Shown here piece after piece: positions 24,581 to 33,195 of a stretch of 64,000 nucleotides of DNA (within the stretch, counting starts at the first letter, position 1; each line of letters starts with the position of its first letter). The notes beneath the pieces were generated by a model. It was not told the DNA's origin, ran no database searches, and was given only the letters and a program-made list of their open reading frames with translations. Location: the NCBI RefSeq assembly GCF_020859565.1, contig NZ_JAJHUO010000006.1:62001-126000 (forward strand). The letters run 5' to 3'. Source of the DNA: Saccharothrix luteola (GTDB lineage: Bacteria; Actinomycetota; Actinomycetes; Mycobacteriales; Pseudonocardiaceae). Position numbers and translations under genes: made by a program.

Positions 24581-25617
24581 GCCAACACCTCCCACCTCAC
24601 TCACGTCCGCAGCCGCGGTGGCGACGACCCCGAGGACGACCAGCGCACTCGCACTCGACGCGGTCCTCGCGCGCCTTCTGATCGCTTCGACTGCGGCAGC
24701 TCGGCACCGCACACGTCCGGTGTCGGCCGCTACCCGAGGGCTCGCAGCTTCGACACCTGTGTCTTGCACGACCGGCGCGTTCGCCCGCAACGCGATCCCA
24801 CGAGTCCAGCTCGCCGGCCCGGATTGGTCAGGTCGGTCCGACGCACGACCGGGGCCGAACAGAGCACCCGGCTCGTCGTTGAGCCGGCCAAGACCACTCG
24901 GCTTGCCCCATCCAGATCCCGGTCCAAGCAGCCCGCTACGCCGACATCTCCCCGACCGAACCCAGGCGTCGCACGTGCTCGCCACGCGTCCGCCCAACAG
25001 GCCCAGCTCTAACGGCTCGTGCCGGCGCACATCCCGACGCCAACCGGAACCCCAAGCTGCCGTGGTCCGCATCCGTCCACTCATCGGCGCAGCGTCGCCA
25101 AGTCGCTCCGACACACGACCAGAGCCGGACAGGACACCGGGCTCGTCGACGAGCCGACCAAGACCAGTCGGCTTGCCCCAACCAGATCCCGGTCCAAGCA
25201 GCCCGCTACACCGACGTCCCACCGACCGAACGCGGCCGACGCACCTGCGGGCCGCGCGTCTGCCCAGCGGGCTCGGTTCCAGCGGATCCTGTCGGCACAC
25301 GCCTGGCCGCCAACCCGAGCCCAAGGCCGCCGTGGTCGACACCGGCCCGCTCGTCGGACTGGCTTCGGCAACTCGTCGTGGCACACGGTCGAAGGCGAGC
25401 GGAACGCTGAGCTGTCGTGGAGCTGCCTCGGACAGCTCGGCCTGCCGCCGCTCCGATCTCCGCCCCCGCGGACCGAAACCGACGACACAACGGGGCGCCG
25501 GCGCGCCCACTCCGCGCACGACCGGCACACGCACCGTCATCGGATCGGCGCCGGTGGTTCGGGGCGGCACACGGTCCGATGCCGGGCTGGGATCCGGGGT
25601 TGGCGACACCGGCCCGG
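24581..25617 (-). repeat. Decayed tandem array of lipoprotein-gene fragments
   Basis: This stretch of about 1 kb holds no plausible gene. Three blocks on the plus strand, beginning near 24829, 25087 and 25365 (spacing about 258 and 278 bp), resemble the 3' part of the intact lipoprotein gene at about 25630-25713. The two older blocks share CGGCTTGCCCC, AGATCCCGGTCCAAGCAGCC and ACCGA and are closest to each other. The third still translates to AFRSPSTVCHDELPK against AFRSALDACRDELPE. All are broken by frameshifts and stops. The simplest reading is repeated duplication of the lipoprotein gene followed by decay. Confidence 0.65.
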
Positions 25618-26091
25618 TCATCGGCCCAGCTCCGGCAGCTCGTCGCGGCACGCGTCCAGAGCCGAGCGGAAGGCTGGGCTGTCGCGGTCGATCCGGCCCA
25701 GACCGCTCAGCTTGCCGCCGTTCGGGTCCGGGTCCGGGAGGTCGATGCCGTTGTCCCGCATGCACTGCGAGAACGCTCTCAGCTGCTCCAGCTTGTCCGG
25801 GTCCACCTTGGACAGGTCGCCGCCGCCCGGCAGGTACTCGCGGCAGGCCTCCCTGGCGCGCTCGAAGTCCGGATCGGTGCGGTCGACTTTGCCGAAGCCG
25901 CCCGGCTTTCCCCCCGGCTCCGGGTCGGGCACGTCCACGCCGTTGTCGCGCATGCACTTCGCGAACTCCCGCGACCGGTCCTCCTGGCTCATCGCCGCGC
26001 TCGACGACGACGAAGAACCCACCTCCGCCCCGCCCGAGCCGCACGCCGTCAGTACCAGCGCCAGCGCGGCCGGCACGATGCTGCTTCGCAT
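25618..26091 (-). CDS. Secreted lipoprotein with two CMRDNGVDxPDP repeats
   Basis: The 157-residue product has a signal peptide and lipobox (LALVLTACGS, with the lipid-accepting cysteine near residue 17), followed by a serine-rich linker. Two repeats come next: FAKCMRDNGVDVPDPEP at about 44-60 and FSQCMRDNGIDLPDPDP at about 106-122, each followed by an acidic DxxFxxAxxACR segment. The paired cysteines per repeat suggest disulfides outside the cell. Related actinobacterial lipoproteins are usually uncharacterised and lie next to MacB-type exporters with a two-component system, exactly as here. The gene is divergent from the response regulator across a 104-bp control region. Confidence 0.85.
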   Translation of the reverse strand: MRSSIVPAALALVLTACGSGGAEVGSSSSSSAAMSQEDRSREFAKCMRDNGVDVPDPEPGGKPGGFGKVDRTDPDFERAREACREYLPGGGDLSKVDPDKLEQLRAFSQCMRDNGIDLPDPDPNGGKLSGLGRIDRDSPAFRSALDACRDELPELGR

Positions 26092-26132
26092 GTCCCCTCC
26101 TCGATCGGTGGGGACAGTCGACCAGGGGGGCT

Positions 26133-26161
26133 ATAACCAGCGCGTTACCTAATCTGGTTAT
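26133..26161. promoter_or_regulatory. Inverted repeat in the lipoprotein/response-regulator divergent promoter
   Basis: ATAACCAG at 26133-26140 and CTGGTTAT at 26154-26161 are perfect 8-bp arms with a 13-bp spacer. A GTTA tetranucleotide recurs at 26144, 26157 and 26168. This is a natural candidate for binding by the adjacent OmpR-type regulator. Confidence 0.5.
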
Positions 26162-26195
26162 GCGGACGTTATGGCCCCCGGCGCACGATGGACCC

Positions 26196-26852
26196 ATGCG
26201 CATCCTCGTGGTCGAAGACGAAGCGACGCTGGCGGCGGCCATCGCCGAGTGGCTGCGCCGCGAGGCGTTCGCGGTCGACGTGGCGCACGACGGCGACTCC
26301 GCGCTGGAACGCCTGTCGGTCAACGCCTACGACGTGCTCGTCCTCGACCGCGACATACCGCGCGTGCACGGCGACGAAGTGTGCCGCCGGGTCGCCGACT
26401 CGGGCGCCGAGACGCGCATCCTCATGCTCACGGCCGCCGCCGCGGTGCGCGACCGGGTGGCCGGGCTGGCCCTCGGCGCGGACGACTACCTGCCCAAGCC
26501 GTTCGCCTTCGTGGAGCTGTCCGCCCGGGTGCACGCGCTGCTGCGCCGGGTCCGCCCGCCGAACCCGCCGGTGCTCGAACGGGCGGGCCTGAGGGTCGAT
26601 CCGGCCCGTCGCCAAGTCACCCGTGCGGGTGAGTTCATTCCGTTGGCCAACAAGGAGTTCGCCCTGTTGACGGAACTGGTCCGGGCGGAGGGCGCGGTGG
26701 TCACCTCCGAGCACCTGCTGGAGAAGGTGTGGGACGAGCACATCGACCCGTTCACCAACGCGGTGCGGGTGACCATAGTGAAACTGCGGCGCAAGCTCGG
26801 TGAACCGCCGCTGATCGAGACCGTGCCCGGTGTGGGATACCGGATCCCGTGA
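26196..26852 (+). CDS. OmpR/PhoB-family response regulator
   Basis: The 218-residue product has a receiver domain at 1-115 with the acidic pocket VVEDE, phospho-acceptor Asp51 in VLVLDRDIP, Thr in MLTA and Lys in LPKPF. The winged-helix DNA-binding domain occupies about 125-218 (LANKEFALLTELVRAEG, then VTIVKLRRKLGEPP). It overlaps the sensor kinase by 4 nt (GTGA). It is divergent from the lipoprotein and exporter genes and probably controls them. Confidence 0.93.
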   Translation: MRILVVEDEATLAAAIAEWLRREAFAVDVAHDGDSALERLSVNAYDVLVLDRDIPRVHGDEVCRRVADSGAETRILMLTAAAAVRDRVAGLALGADDYLPKPFAFVELSARVHALLRRVRPPNPPVLERAGLRVDPARRQVTRAGEFIPLANKEFALLTELVRAEGAVVTSEHLLEKVWDEHIDPFTNAVRVTIVKLRRKLGEPPLIETVPGVGYRIP

Positions 26853-27982
26853 TCGGCCGGTGGAGCATCCGCGGCCGGCTGACGGCGCTGTACGGCGGGC
26901 TGTTCCTGCTCGCCGGCGCCGCCCTGCTCGCGGTCACCTACTTCCTGGTGTGGCAGAGCCTCAACGGCCGGTTGCAACCGTTCAGTGACGGCGCGAGCCT
27001 GCGCGAACTGCGCAACGCATCCTCCGACCAGGTGATCGAGGCCATCCGCACCGCCCAGGTCCGCTACCGCGACGAGGTGCTGCAATCGCTGCTCACCCGA
27101 GGAGGCCTCGCATTGCTGTGCGTGGCGGCGATCGCGGTGGCCTTCGGGTGGCTGCTGGCGCGCAGCGCGTTGCAGCCGGTGCACCGCATCACCGAGGCCG
27201 CCCGGCGGATCGCGGCGGGCCACGGCCTGCACGAGCGGATACCGCCGACCGGGCCGCGCGACGAGGTCGCCGAGCTGGCTGAAACGTTCAACTCGATGCT
27301 GGAACGCCTGGACCGCGCGTTCGACGGGCAACGCCGGTTCGTCGCCGACGCGTCCCACGAGATGCGCACCCCGCTGGCCGTGAAACGGGCCCTCATCGAG
27401 GTCTCGATCACCCGACCGGGTGCCTCGGCGGACGCCAAGCAACTGGGCGCGGAGTTGCTAAAGGTGAACGCCCGCCACGAACGGCTCATCGACGGCCTGC
27501 TCACGTTGGCCGACAGCGAGAACGAGCTCACCGAGCGCACCCGCACGTCCGTCTCCGACATCGCCGAGCACGTGCTGTGGCAGTCGAGGGCCGTCGCCGA
27601 ACGGGCCGGCGTCGACCTGCACCACGAGATGTCGCCGTGCGAGGTCGTCGGCGACCCGGTGCTGCTGGAGCGCCTGGTGCGCAACCTGGTCGACAACGCG
27701 ATCAGGCACAACCACCGGGACGGGTGGGTCGACGTGAACGCCGGACCGGGCGTCCTGAGGGTGGCGAACACCGGCCCGAGGATCGAGCCGTACGAGGTGG
27801 AAGGGCTGTTCCGGCCGTTCCGCAGACTCGACCGGGACGAGACCACGACGGGCGATCGAGGCCTGGGCCTGGGGCTGTCGATCGTCCGTGCCATCGCCGC
27901 CGCCCACGGTGCGACGGTGACCGCGACACCGGGGGCGGACGGCGGGTTGGCGGTTGCGGTCAGGTTTCCCGAAGAGCCGTGA
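26849..27982 (+). CDS. Sensor histidine kinase (HAMP, HisKA, HATPase)
   Basis: The 377-residue product starts at a GTG overlapping the response-regulator stop. It has TM1 at about 10-35, a short extracytoplasmic loop and TM2 at about 84-105. A HAMP linker follows, then the H-box FVADASHEMRTPLA with His170, and N, G1 and G2 boxes (LVDNAIRHN, GLGLGLSIVRAIAAAHG). The extracytoplasmic loop is only about 50 residues, so sensing probably involves the membrane or a partner such as the lipoprotein. Its 3' end overlaps the convergent DUF397 gene by 23 nt. Confidence 0.93.
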   Translation: MIGRWSIRGRLTALYGGLFLLAGAALLAVTYFLVWQSLNGRLQPFSDGASLRELRNASSDQVIEAIRTAQVRYRDEVLQSLLTRGGLALLCVAAIAVAFGWLLARSALQPVHRITEAARRIAAGHGLHERIPPTGPRDEVAELAETFNSMLERLDRAFDGQRRFVADASHEMRTPLAVKRALIEVSITRPGASADAKQLGAELLKVNARHERLIDGLLTLADSENELTERTRTSVSDIAEHVLWQSRAVAERAGVDLHHEMSPCEVVGDPVLLERLVRNLVDNAIRHNHRDGWVDVNAGPGVLRVANTGPRIEPYEVEGLFRPFRRLDRDETTTGDRGLGLGLSIVRAIAAAHGATVTATPGADGGLAVAVRFPEEP

Positions 27983-28136
27983 GGAACGCCCGGAATGGAC
28001 GCTCCGCAAAGGTCAACCTGGGTCCTGGCCGTTTGCTGTCCCTGACGCTGGTCGTGCTCCGTCCCACGGCCAGCTCGACGCAGTTGTTGCCCGCGCCGGA
28101 GTAAGTGCTCTTGCGCCATGCTCTGTCGTTGTTCAT
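27960..28136 (-). CDS. DUF397 protein
   Basis: The 58-residue product begins with WRKSTYSGAGNNCVELAVG and VRDSKRPG, the DUF397 signature. It is translated from an ATG overlapping the XRE-regulator stop (ATGA). DUF397 proteins are small actinobacterial partners of XRE/DUF5753 regulators, and several such pairs act in development or antibiotic control. The pairing here is canonical. Confidence 0.9.
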   Translation of the reverse strand: MNNDRAWRKSTYSGAGNNCVELAVGRSTTSVRDSKRPGPRLTFAERPFRAFLTALRET

Positions 28137-28987
28137 GTGTCCTTCAGTGCGGTTGCCAGTTTTCTGATCAGCGACGCCGACTCCTTGGGCGACAGGGCGA
28201 CCTCGCTCACGATTTCCTCGAAGTGCAACAGGTACTTCTGCACGTCGGCGCGATTGTCCACCCATTTGCCACCACCCGCGTACTCCAGGTACACGGCCGA
28301 AGGATCACTGTCCTCGAAGCGGAGAGCGGTCGCGCCACCACCCGACATGGTTCCGTGGGCACCGGCGCCGAACGGAACCACTTGGATGGTGATGTTGTCC
28401 TGCTTCCCCTTCTCGAGCAAATGCGACAACTGCTCGCGCATGACGGCGTAACCGCCGACGATCCGGTGCAGGGCGGCCTCGTCGATCACCGCGTGCAGCC
28501 TTAACCCGGGCAGCCGGCGCTGCCTGTTCGCCAGTGCCGCGGCCACCTGTTCCGCGGACACCGACGAGTCCATGAACCGCTGCCCCGCGAGCCTGATCGC
28601 CGCCGCGTAGGCGGGCGTCTGGAGCAGCCCCGGGATGACGATCATCTCGATGGTGCGCACCTCCGTGGCATCGGCCTCCTGCCGGGCGTAGGTCCGCGCC
28701 TCCGGGGTGAAGGCAGCGGCGTACACCAGGCGCGTGCCGTCCTGCTTCGCGTCCTCCCACAGCGCTTCCGCCTCGCGCCGTTCGGCATCGGTCGCCCCGT
28801 AGAGCCCGAGCAGCGCGCCCAGTTCGGTCCAACTCGGACTGATGTAACCGTTCTCCATCCGCGACAGCGTCGACTGCGTCTTCCTGGTCAACGCGTGGTA
28901 GTCGATCTCGGTCTTGCCCGCCCGCTTGCGCAAGGCGTTGAGGAACTGCCCCAGCTTGCGCTTGCGTCGGGTTTGGACGGCTGCCAT
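28133..28987 (-). CDS. XRE-family transcriptional regulator with DUF5753 C-terminal domain
   Basis: The 284-residue product is read from ATG 28987 with GAGGAG 8 nt upstream. The helix-turn-helix is within residues 10-70 (LGQFLNALRKRAGKTE and LSRMENGYISPSWTEL), and the C-terminal ~180 residues form a DUF5753 ligand/partner domain (IPGLLQTPAYA and GGYAVMREQLSHLLE). It is co-translated with DUF397 and divergent from the ATPase/HNH cassette, with a strong dyad in the 207-bp gap between them. Confidence 0.9.
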   Translation of the reverse strand: MAAVQTRRKRKLGQFLNALRKRAGKTEIDYHALTRKTQSTLSRMENGYISPSWTELGALLGLYGATDAERREAEALWEDAKQDGTRLVYAAAFTPEARTYARQEADATEVRTIEMIVIPGLLQTPAYAAAIRLAGQRFMDSSVSAEQVAAALANRQRRLPGLRLHAVIDEAALHRIVGGYAVMREQLSHLLEKGKQDNITIQVVPFGAGAHGTMSGGGATALRFEDSDPSAVYLEYAGGGKWVDNRADVQKYLLHFEEIVSEVALSPKESASLIRKLATALKDT

Positions 28988-29125
28988 GCGGATCGCTCCT
29001 CGCTGGAAAAGAACTGCGAACACCCTAGTGCTGTTCCGCAGCCCGCTCGCGTTCACTCGATCGAGCGTCTAACAGGTACATATTCACCCTTGCCGTCACT
29101 CGCCGTCGGTGGCGGCCCCGGCGCC

Positions 29126-29155
29126 CGCCGGGCACGTCGCAGGACGTGCCCGGCG
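29126..29155. promoter_or_regulatory. Perfect 12-bp dyad upstream of the ATPase/HNH cassette
   Basis: CGCCGGGCACGT and ACGTGCCCGGCG are separated by 6 nt and centred about 54 bp before the ATPase ATG. If transcription starts at the ATG (see 29181), the dyad lies just upstream of the promoter as an operator. If transcription starts further up, it would fold in the leader. No T-run follows on either strand. Confidence 0.55.
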
Positions 29156-29180
29156 AACTGGACGAGTGATCGGCGCGGAC

Positions 29181-29186
29181 TAAAGT
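29181..29186 (+). promoter_or_regulatory. Candidate -10 element for leaderless transcription of the ATPase gene
   Basis: TAAAGT (TANNNT form) ends 8 nt before ATG 29195, and there is no Shine-Dalgarno sequence in between. This combination is typical of leaderless actinobacterial genes. Confidence 0.4.
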
Positions 29187-29194
29187 CTGGCCAC

Positions 29195-30529
29195 ATGTAC
29201 ATCTCGCAGGTCCGGCTGCGGAACGTCAAGGGGTTCCACGGCGCCCGCGAAGTGGATCTCAAGCTCACCGCGCCCGGCTGGACGGTGATCGCGGGCCGCA
29301 ACGGGTCCGGCAAGACCTCGCTGCTCAGGGCGATCGCGCTGGCCGTGAGCGGTCCGGCGGTGGCCCGCAACCTGGTGCCCGACTTCGAGAACTGGGTCAC
29401 CGCCGGCCAGCGGGAGGGCGTCGTCCAGGTCCAGTTCACCCACGACCGGCGGGTCGAGCGGTTCGGCAAGGGCCGCCCGCCGGAGGGCAGGCTCTGGGCC
29501 GGGCTCGGCTGGACGATGCCGGACGAGGAGAGCCGGCCGACGCACCGCGGCCTGCAGCCGTCGCTGAAGGAGAAGCTGGAGGGCAGCAAGACCGCCGCCC
29601 TGCGCGGACCCTGGCAGGACAATCCGACCGGGTGGTTCTGCGCAGCGTACGGCCCGTTCCGGCGGCTCGTCGGCGGCGCGGGCGAGGCGCAGCGGCTGAT
29701 GCTCAGCCACGGCCCGGTGTCGCGGCTGGCGAGCCTCTTCCACGAGGACGCGTCGCTGGCCGAGGGCGTCGGCTGGCTGATCGAGCAGCACCTGAGGTCG
29801 CTGGAGCGCAGGCCGGGCGCGGAGGAGCTGAAGACGGTCGCGCTCGGCGTGCTGTCGGACGGCCTGCTGCCCGACGACTACCGGATCGAGGGCGTCGACT
29901 CCGACGGCTTGTGGGTGGTCAGCGGCGGGCACCGGTTCCCGCTGCGGGAGATGAGCGACGGCTACCGGACCGTCGCCGCGCTCGTGGTCGACCTGATCAA
30001 GCAGATCCACGAGTCGTACGGCGACCTGAAGACCGCGCCCACCGCGCACGGCCTGGCGCTGACCGCGCCCGGCGTGGTGATCATCGACGAGGTGGACGCG
30101 CACCTGCACGTGTCCTGGCAGAAGCGGATCGGCGGCTGGCTCAAGGAGCACTTCCCGAACATCCAGTTCGTCGTCACCACGCACAGCCCGTACCTGTGCC
30201 AGGCCGCCGACCCCGGCGGGCTGATCCGGCTGCCCGGACCGGACCAGCAGGAACCGCCGCGGGTGGTCGACCAGGACCTCCACGAGCGGATCGTCTACGG
30301 CAGCGGCGACGACGCGGTGCTCTCGGAGCTGTTCGGCCTCGACACGCCCTACTCCGAACGCGCGCAGGAGCTGCGCGCCGAGCTGGTGGAGCTGGAGGTG
30401 GCGGTGATCGGCGGCACGGCCGACGCCGACGCGGTGCGCCGCTACGAGGTGCTGCGGGCGCTGCTGACCAGCTCGCCCGTGGCGCGCACGCGCGAGGTGT
30501 CCGCGCGGCTGGAACGCGACGGCACGTGA
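29195..30529 (+). CDS. AAA/ABC-type ATPase, PtuA-like (Septu-type defence)
   Basis: The 444-residue product has an SMC-like head domain. Walker A is GRNGSGKT at 34-41, a signature-like REMSDGYRT is at 251-259, Walker B is GVVIIDEVDAHLH at 293-305 and the H-switch is VVTTHSPY with His330. The 150-200-residue insertion is shorter than in Rad50/SMC and there is no TOPRIM domain, which argues against OLD or GajA. It overlaps an HNH nuclease gene by 4 nt. An ATPase of this kind fused in operon to an HNH protein is the Septu (PtuA-PtuB) arrangement. No reverse transcriptase is nearby, so it is not part of a retron here. Confidence 0.8.
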   Translation: MYISQVRLRNVKGFHGAREVDLKLTAPGWTVIAGRNGSGKTSLLRAIALAVSGPAVARNLVPDFENWVTAGQREGVVQVQFTHDRRVERFGKGRPPEGRLWAGLGWTMPDEESRPTHRGLQPSLKEKLEGSKTAALRGPWQDNPTGWFCAAYGPFRRLVGGAGEAQRLMLSHGPVSRLASLFHEDASLAEGVGWLIEQHLRSLERRPGAEELKTVALGVLSDGLLPDDYRIEGVDSDGLWVVSGGHRFPLREMSDGYRTVAALVVDLIKQIHESYGDLKTAPTAHGLALTAPGVVIIDEVDAHLHVSWQKRIGGWLKEHFPNIQFVVTTHSPYLCQAADPGGLIRLPGPDQQEPPRVVDQDLHERIVYGSGDDAVLSELFGLDTPYSERAQELRAELVELEVAVIGGTADADAVRRYEVLRALLTSSPVARTREVSARLERDGT

Positions 30530-31266
30530 TCCGGCTCGTCCGGCCCGCGCTGCCCGCCGAGCTGGCCGACCGGCTGCCCGACCTGACCGCGGAGATCGGG
30601 GACGCCGCGCACCCCACCCGCACGGCACGCGCGCTGTGGAAGCGCGCCGTGGTGCGGCGGAACGTGCACGCGCCGTTGCGGAGGCTGCTGGAGGGCATGG
30701 CGCCGGGCTACCAGCGGTGCATGTACTGCGGTGACAGCCAGGGCACGGACATCGACCACTTCGAGCCGCTGTCGCTCAACCCGCTGCGCACGTTCGACTG
30801 GCTCAACCACCTGCTGGCCTGCTCGACGTGCAACAGCAACCTCAAGCGTGACCGGTTCCCGGTGGCGGACGACGGCACGCCGCTGCTGGTCGACCCCACG
30901 ACGGAGGACCCGTTCGACCACTTGCTGCTCACGCTGTCACTGGGCGTGTACGTGGCGCGCACGGAGAAGGGCGCGGCCACCATAGATGTTTGCGGGCTCA
31001 ACCGACCTGTCCTGACCCAGGGCAGGGTGCACGCGAGGCGGGTGGTGCTGATGTGCCTGTCGCGCTGGACGGCCGGGCGCGCGCTGGGCACGGCGGCCGA
31101 GATGCGCGAGGCCGTGCTGACCGTCCAGGGGCAGCCGTTCGCCGACGTGTGCCAGGCGATGCTGCGGCTGGCGCTCTCACCCGGTGCGGAGCGGGTCTTC
31201 GAGGACACGCCGTGGGCCCTGGCCGTGCTGCGGGACGACGAACTGCGCGCGCAGCTGCTCGCGTGA
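30526..31266 (+). CDS. HNH endonuclease, PtuB-like (Septu-type defence)
   Basis: The 246-residue product has an HNH/zinc-finger core. CMYCG (Cys65, Cys68) is followed by TDIDHFEPLS with His78, then WLNHLLACSTCNSNLKRDRF with Cys99, Cys102 and Asn103. This pattern is that of the retron/Septu-associated HNH family. GTG 30526 overlaps the ATPase stop. The nuclease is expected to be held in check by, and activated through, its ATPase partner. The C-terminal 120 residues show no recognised domain. Confidence 0.8.
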   Translation: MIRLVRPALPAELADRLPDLTAEIGDAAHPTRTARALWKRAVVRRNVHAPLRRLLEGMAPGYQRCMYCGDSQGTDIDHFEPLSLNPLRTFDWLNHLLACSTCNSNLKRDRFPVADDGTPLLVDPTTEDPFDHLLLTLSLGVYVARTEKGAATIDVCGLNRPVLTQGRVHARRVVLMCLSRWTAGRALGTAAEMREAVLTVQGQPFADVCQAMLRLALSPGAERVFEDTPWALAVLRDDELRAQLLA

Positions 31267-31366
31267 CCGGATGCCCTGGCCGCACCGTCCACAGAGCTCA
31301 CTTCCGACGGGACTTCCGAGCGCGGTCCGCGAAATCGACCTGAAATTGTCGGACCCCGGGTCCATC

Positions 31367-32356
31367 ATGGCCCGCATGGCAGACGCAATCGTGGCCGAAG
31401 GACTGGTCAAGCGCTACGGGTCGGTGGTCGCCCTCGACGGCCTCGACCTCGTGGTGCCGGAAGGGACCGTCATGGGCCTGCTCGGGCCGAACGGCGCGGG
31501 CAAGACGACGACGGTGCGCGTGCTCACCACGCTGCTGGAGCACGACGAGGGCACGGCGACGGTCACCGGCCTCGACGTCGTCGCCGACGCCAAGGAGCTG
31601 CGCCGCCGGATCGGGCTGTCCGGCCAGTACGCGGCCGTCGACGAGAACCTGACCGGGTTCGAGAACCTCGACATGGTCGGCCGCCTCTACCACCTGGGCA
31701 AGCGGCCCAGCCGGGCACGGGCGCGCGAGCTCCTGGAGCGGTTCGACCTGGTGGACGCGGCCGACCGGCCGGTGAAGGGCTACTCGGGCGGCATGCGCCG
31801 GCGGCTCGACCTGGCGGGTGCGCTGGTGGCCAAGCCGAGGGTGCTGTTCCTCGACGAGCCGACCACGGGCCTGGACCCCCGCAGCCGGCTCGGCATGTGG
31901 GACGTCATCGCGGAACTCGTGGCGGGCGGCACCACGCTGCTGCTCACCACGCAGTACCTGGAGGAGGCCGACCGGCTCGCGGACGAGATCGCGGTCATCG
32001 ACCACGGCCGGGTCATCGCGCTGGGCACCGCGGACGAGCTGAAGGCGCAGGTGGGCGGCGAACGGCTGGAGCTGACCGTCGGCTCGGCCCGGGACGCGGA
32101 GACGGCGAAGGCGGCGCTGACGCCGTTGGCGATCTCGGAGATCACCGTGGACGACCGCGGGCACCGGCTGACCGTGCCGGTGTCGGGCGGCGCCGACGTG
32201 CTGGTCGACGGTGTGCGCAGGCTGGACGCCGAGTCGGTCAAGGTGCTCGACATCGGCCTGCGCAGGCCGACGCTGGACGACGTGTTCCTCACGCTGACCG
32301 GGCACGCGGCGAGCGGGACCGACACCGACGAGAAGCAGGGGGAGCAGTCAGCATGA
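31367..32356 (+). CDS. Daunorubicin-resistance-type ABC transporter ATP-binding protein (DrrA family)
   Basis: The 329-residue product is read from ATG 31367; ATG 31376 is an equally possible start and neither has a ribosome site. Walker A is GPNGAGKTTT, signature YSGGMRRRLDLAGAL, Walker B LFLDEPTTGLDPRSR. The DrrA-type C-terminal domain ends with the LDDVFLTLTGH motif. It drives export of a drug or lipid through the partner encoded next. A 13-nt palindrome (GGACCCCGGGTCC, 31351-31363) sits directly before the start and could be an operator. Confidence 0.9.
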   Translation: MARMADAIVAEGLVKRYGSVVALDGLDLVVPEGTVMGLLGPNGAGKTTTVRVLTTLLEHDEGTATVTGLDVVADAKELRRRIGLSGQYAAVDENLTGFENLDMVGRLYHLGKRPSRARARELLERFDLVDAADRPVKGYSGGMRRRLDLAGALVAKPRVLFLDEPTTGLDPRSRLGMWDVIAELVAGGTTLLLTTQYLEEADRLADEIAVIDHGRVIALGTADELKAQVGGERLELTVGSARDAETAKAALTPLAISEITVDDRGHRLTVPVSGGADVLVDGVRRLDAESVKVLDIGLRRPTLDDVFLTLTGHAASGTDTDEKQGEQSA

Positions 32357-33156
32357 GCGCGTTCACGCAGGCGTTGGGCGACGGCGCGGTGGTCGCCAAG
32401 CGCAACCTGATCAAGATCAAGCGGGTCCCGGACCTGATCGTGTTCTCGACGTTGTCGCCGATCATGTTCGTGCTGTTGTTCGCGTACGTGTTCGGCGGCT
32501 CGATCGCCATCCCGGGCATGGACTACCGCGAGTTCCTGATGGCCGGGATCTTCGCGCAGACCGTGGTGTTCGGCGCGACCATCACCGGCGCCGGGCTGGC
32601 CGAGGACATCCAGAAGGGCGTGATCGACCGGTTCCGGTCGCTGCCCATGGCGCGGTCGGCGGTGCTGATCGGGCGGACCACCAGCGACCTGGTGAACAAC
32701 GTCATCGTCATCCTGGTGATGTCGGTGACCGGGCTGATCGTCGGCTGGCGGATCCACTCGTCGCCGCTGGAGGCGCTGGCCGGGTTCGCCCTGCTGCTGC
32801 TGTTCGCCTACGCGGTGTCGTGGGGCATGGCGATCGTCGGCCTCATGGTGCGCAGCCCCGAGGTGTTCAACAACGCCTCGTTCATCGCCATCTTCCCGCT
32901 GACGTTCGTCGCGAACACGTTCGTGCAGGAGAACAACCTGCCCGGACCGCTGAAGACGTTCGCCGAGTGGAACCCGGTGTCGGCGGTGACGGCGGCGGCC
33001 CGCGAGCTGTTCGGCAACACCAACCCGATGGCGTCCGAGCCGAAGGCGTGGCCGTTGCAGCACCCGGTGCTGATGACGTTGATCTGGGTGGTCGTGTTCC
33101 TGCTGATCTTCGTCCCGCTGGCGATCCGGCAGTACCGGAAGGCGGTGTCCCGCTAG
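32353..33156 (+). CDS. DrrB-type ABC transporter permease
   Basis: The 267-residue product is an ABC-2 membrane protein with six hydrophobic segments. It contains LAEDIQKGVIDRFRSLPMAR, the cytoplasmic coupling motif of DrrB proteins, and ends in a QYRKAVSR tail. ATG 32353 overlaps the DrrA stop. The substrate is unknown; no biosynthetic cluster is visible nearby. Confidence 0.92.
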   Translation: MSAFTQALGDGAVVAKRNLIKIKRVPDLIVFSTLSPIMFVLLFAYVFGGSIAIPGMDYREFLMAGIFAQTVVFGATITGAGLAEDIQKGVIDRFRSLPMARSAVLIGRTTSDLVNNVIVILVMSVTGLIVGWRIHSSPLEALAGFALLLLFAYAVSWGMAIVGLMVRSPEVFNNASFIAIFPLTFVANTFVQENNLPGPLKTFAEWNPVSAVTAAARELFGNTNPMASEPKAWPLQHPVLMTLIWVVVFLLIFVPLAIRQYRKAVSR

Positions 33157-33195
33157 GCCAAGCGGCCGGACGTGGGTTTGTCAAGAGCCGAACAG

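Noticed and set aside
27960..28987. Toxin-antitoxin pair (XRE + small protein)
   Set aside because: The small protein is a clear DUF397 member and the pair is a known regulator arrangement; nothing suggests a toxin.
28988..29194. Retron RNA upstream of the ATPase/HNH genes
   Set aside because: HNH proteins of this family occur with retrons, but there is no reverse transcriptase gene nearby and no msr/msd-like structure beyond the single dyad.
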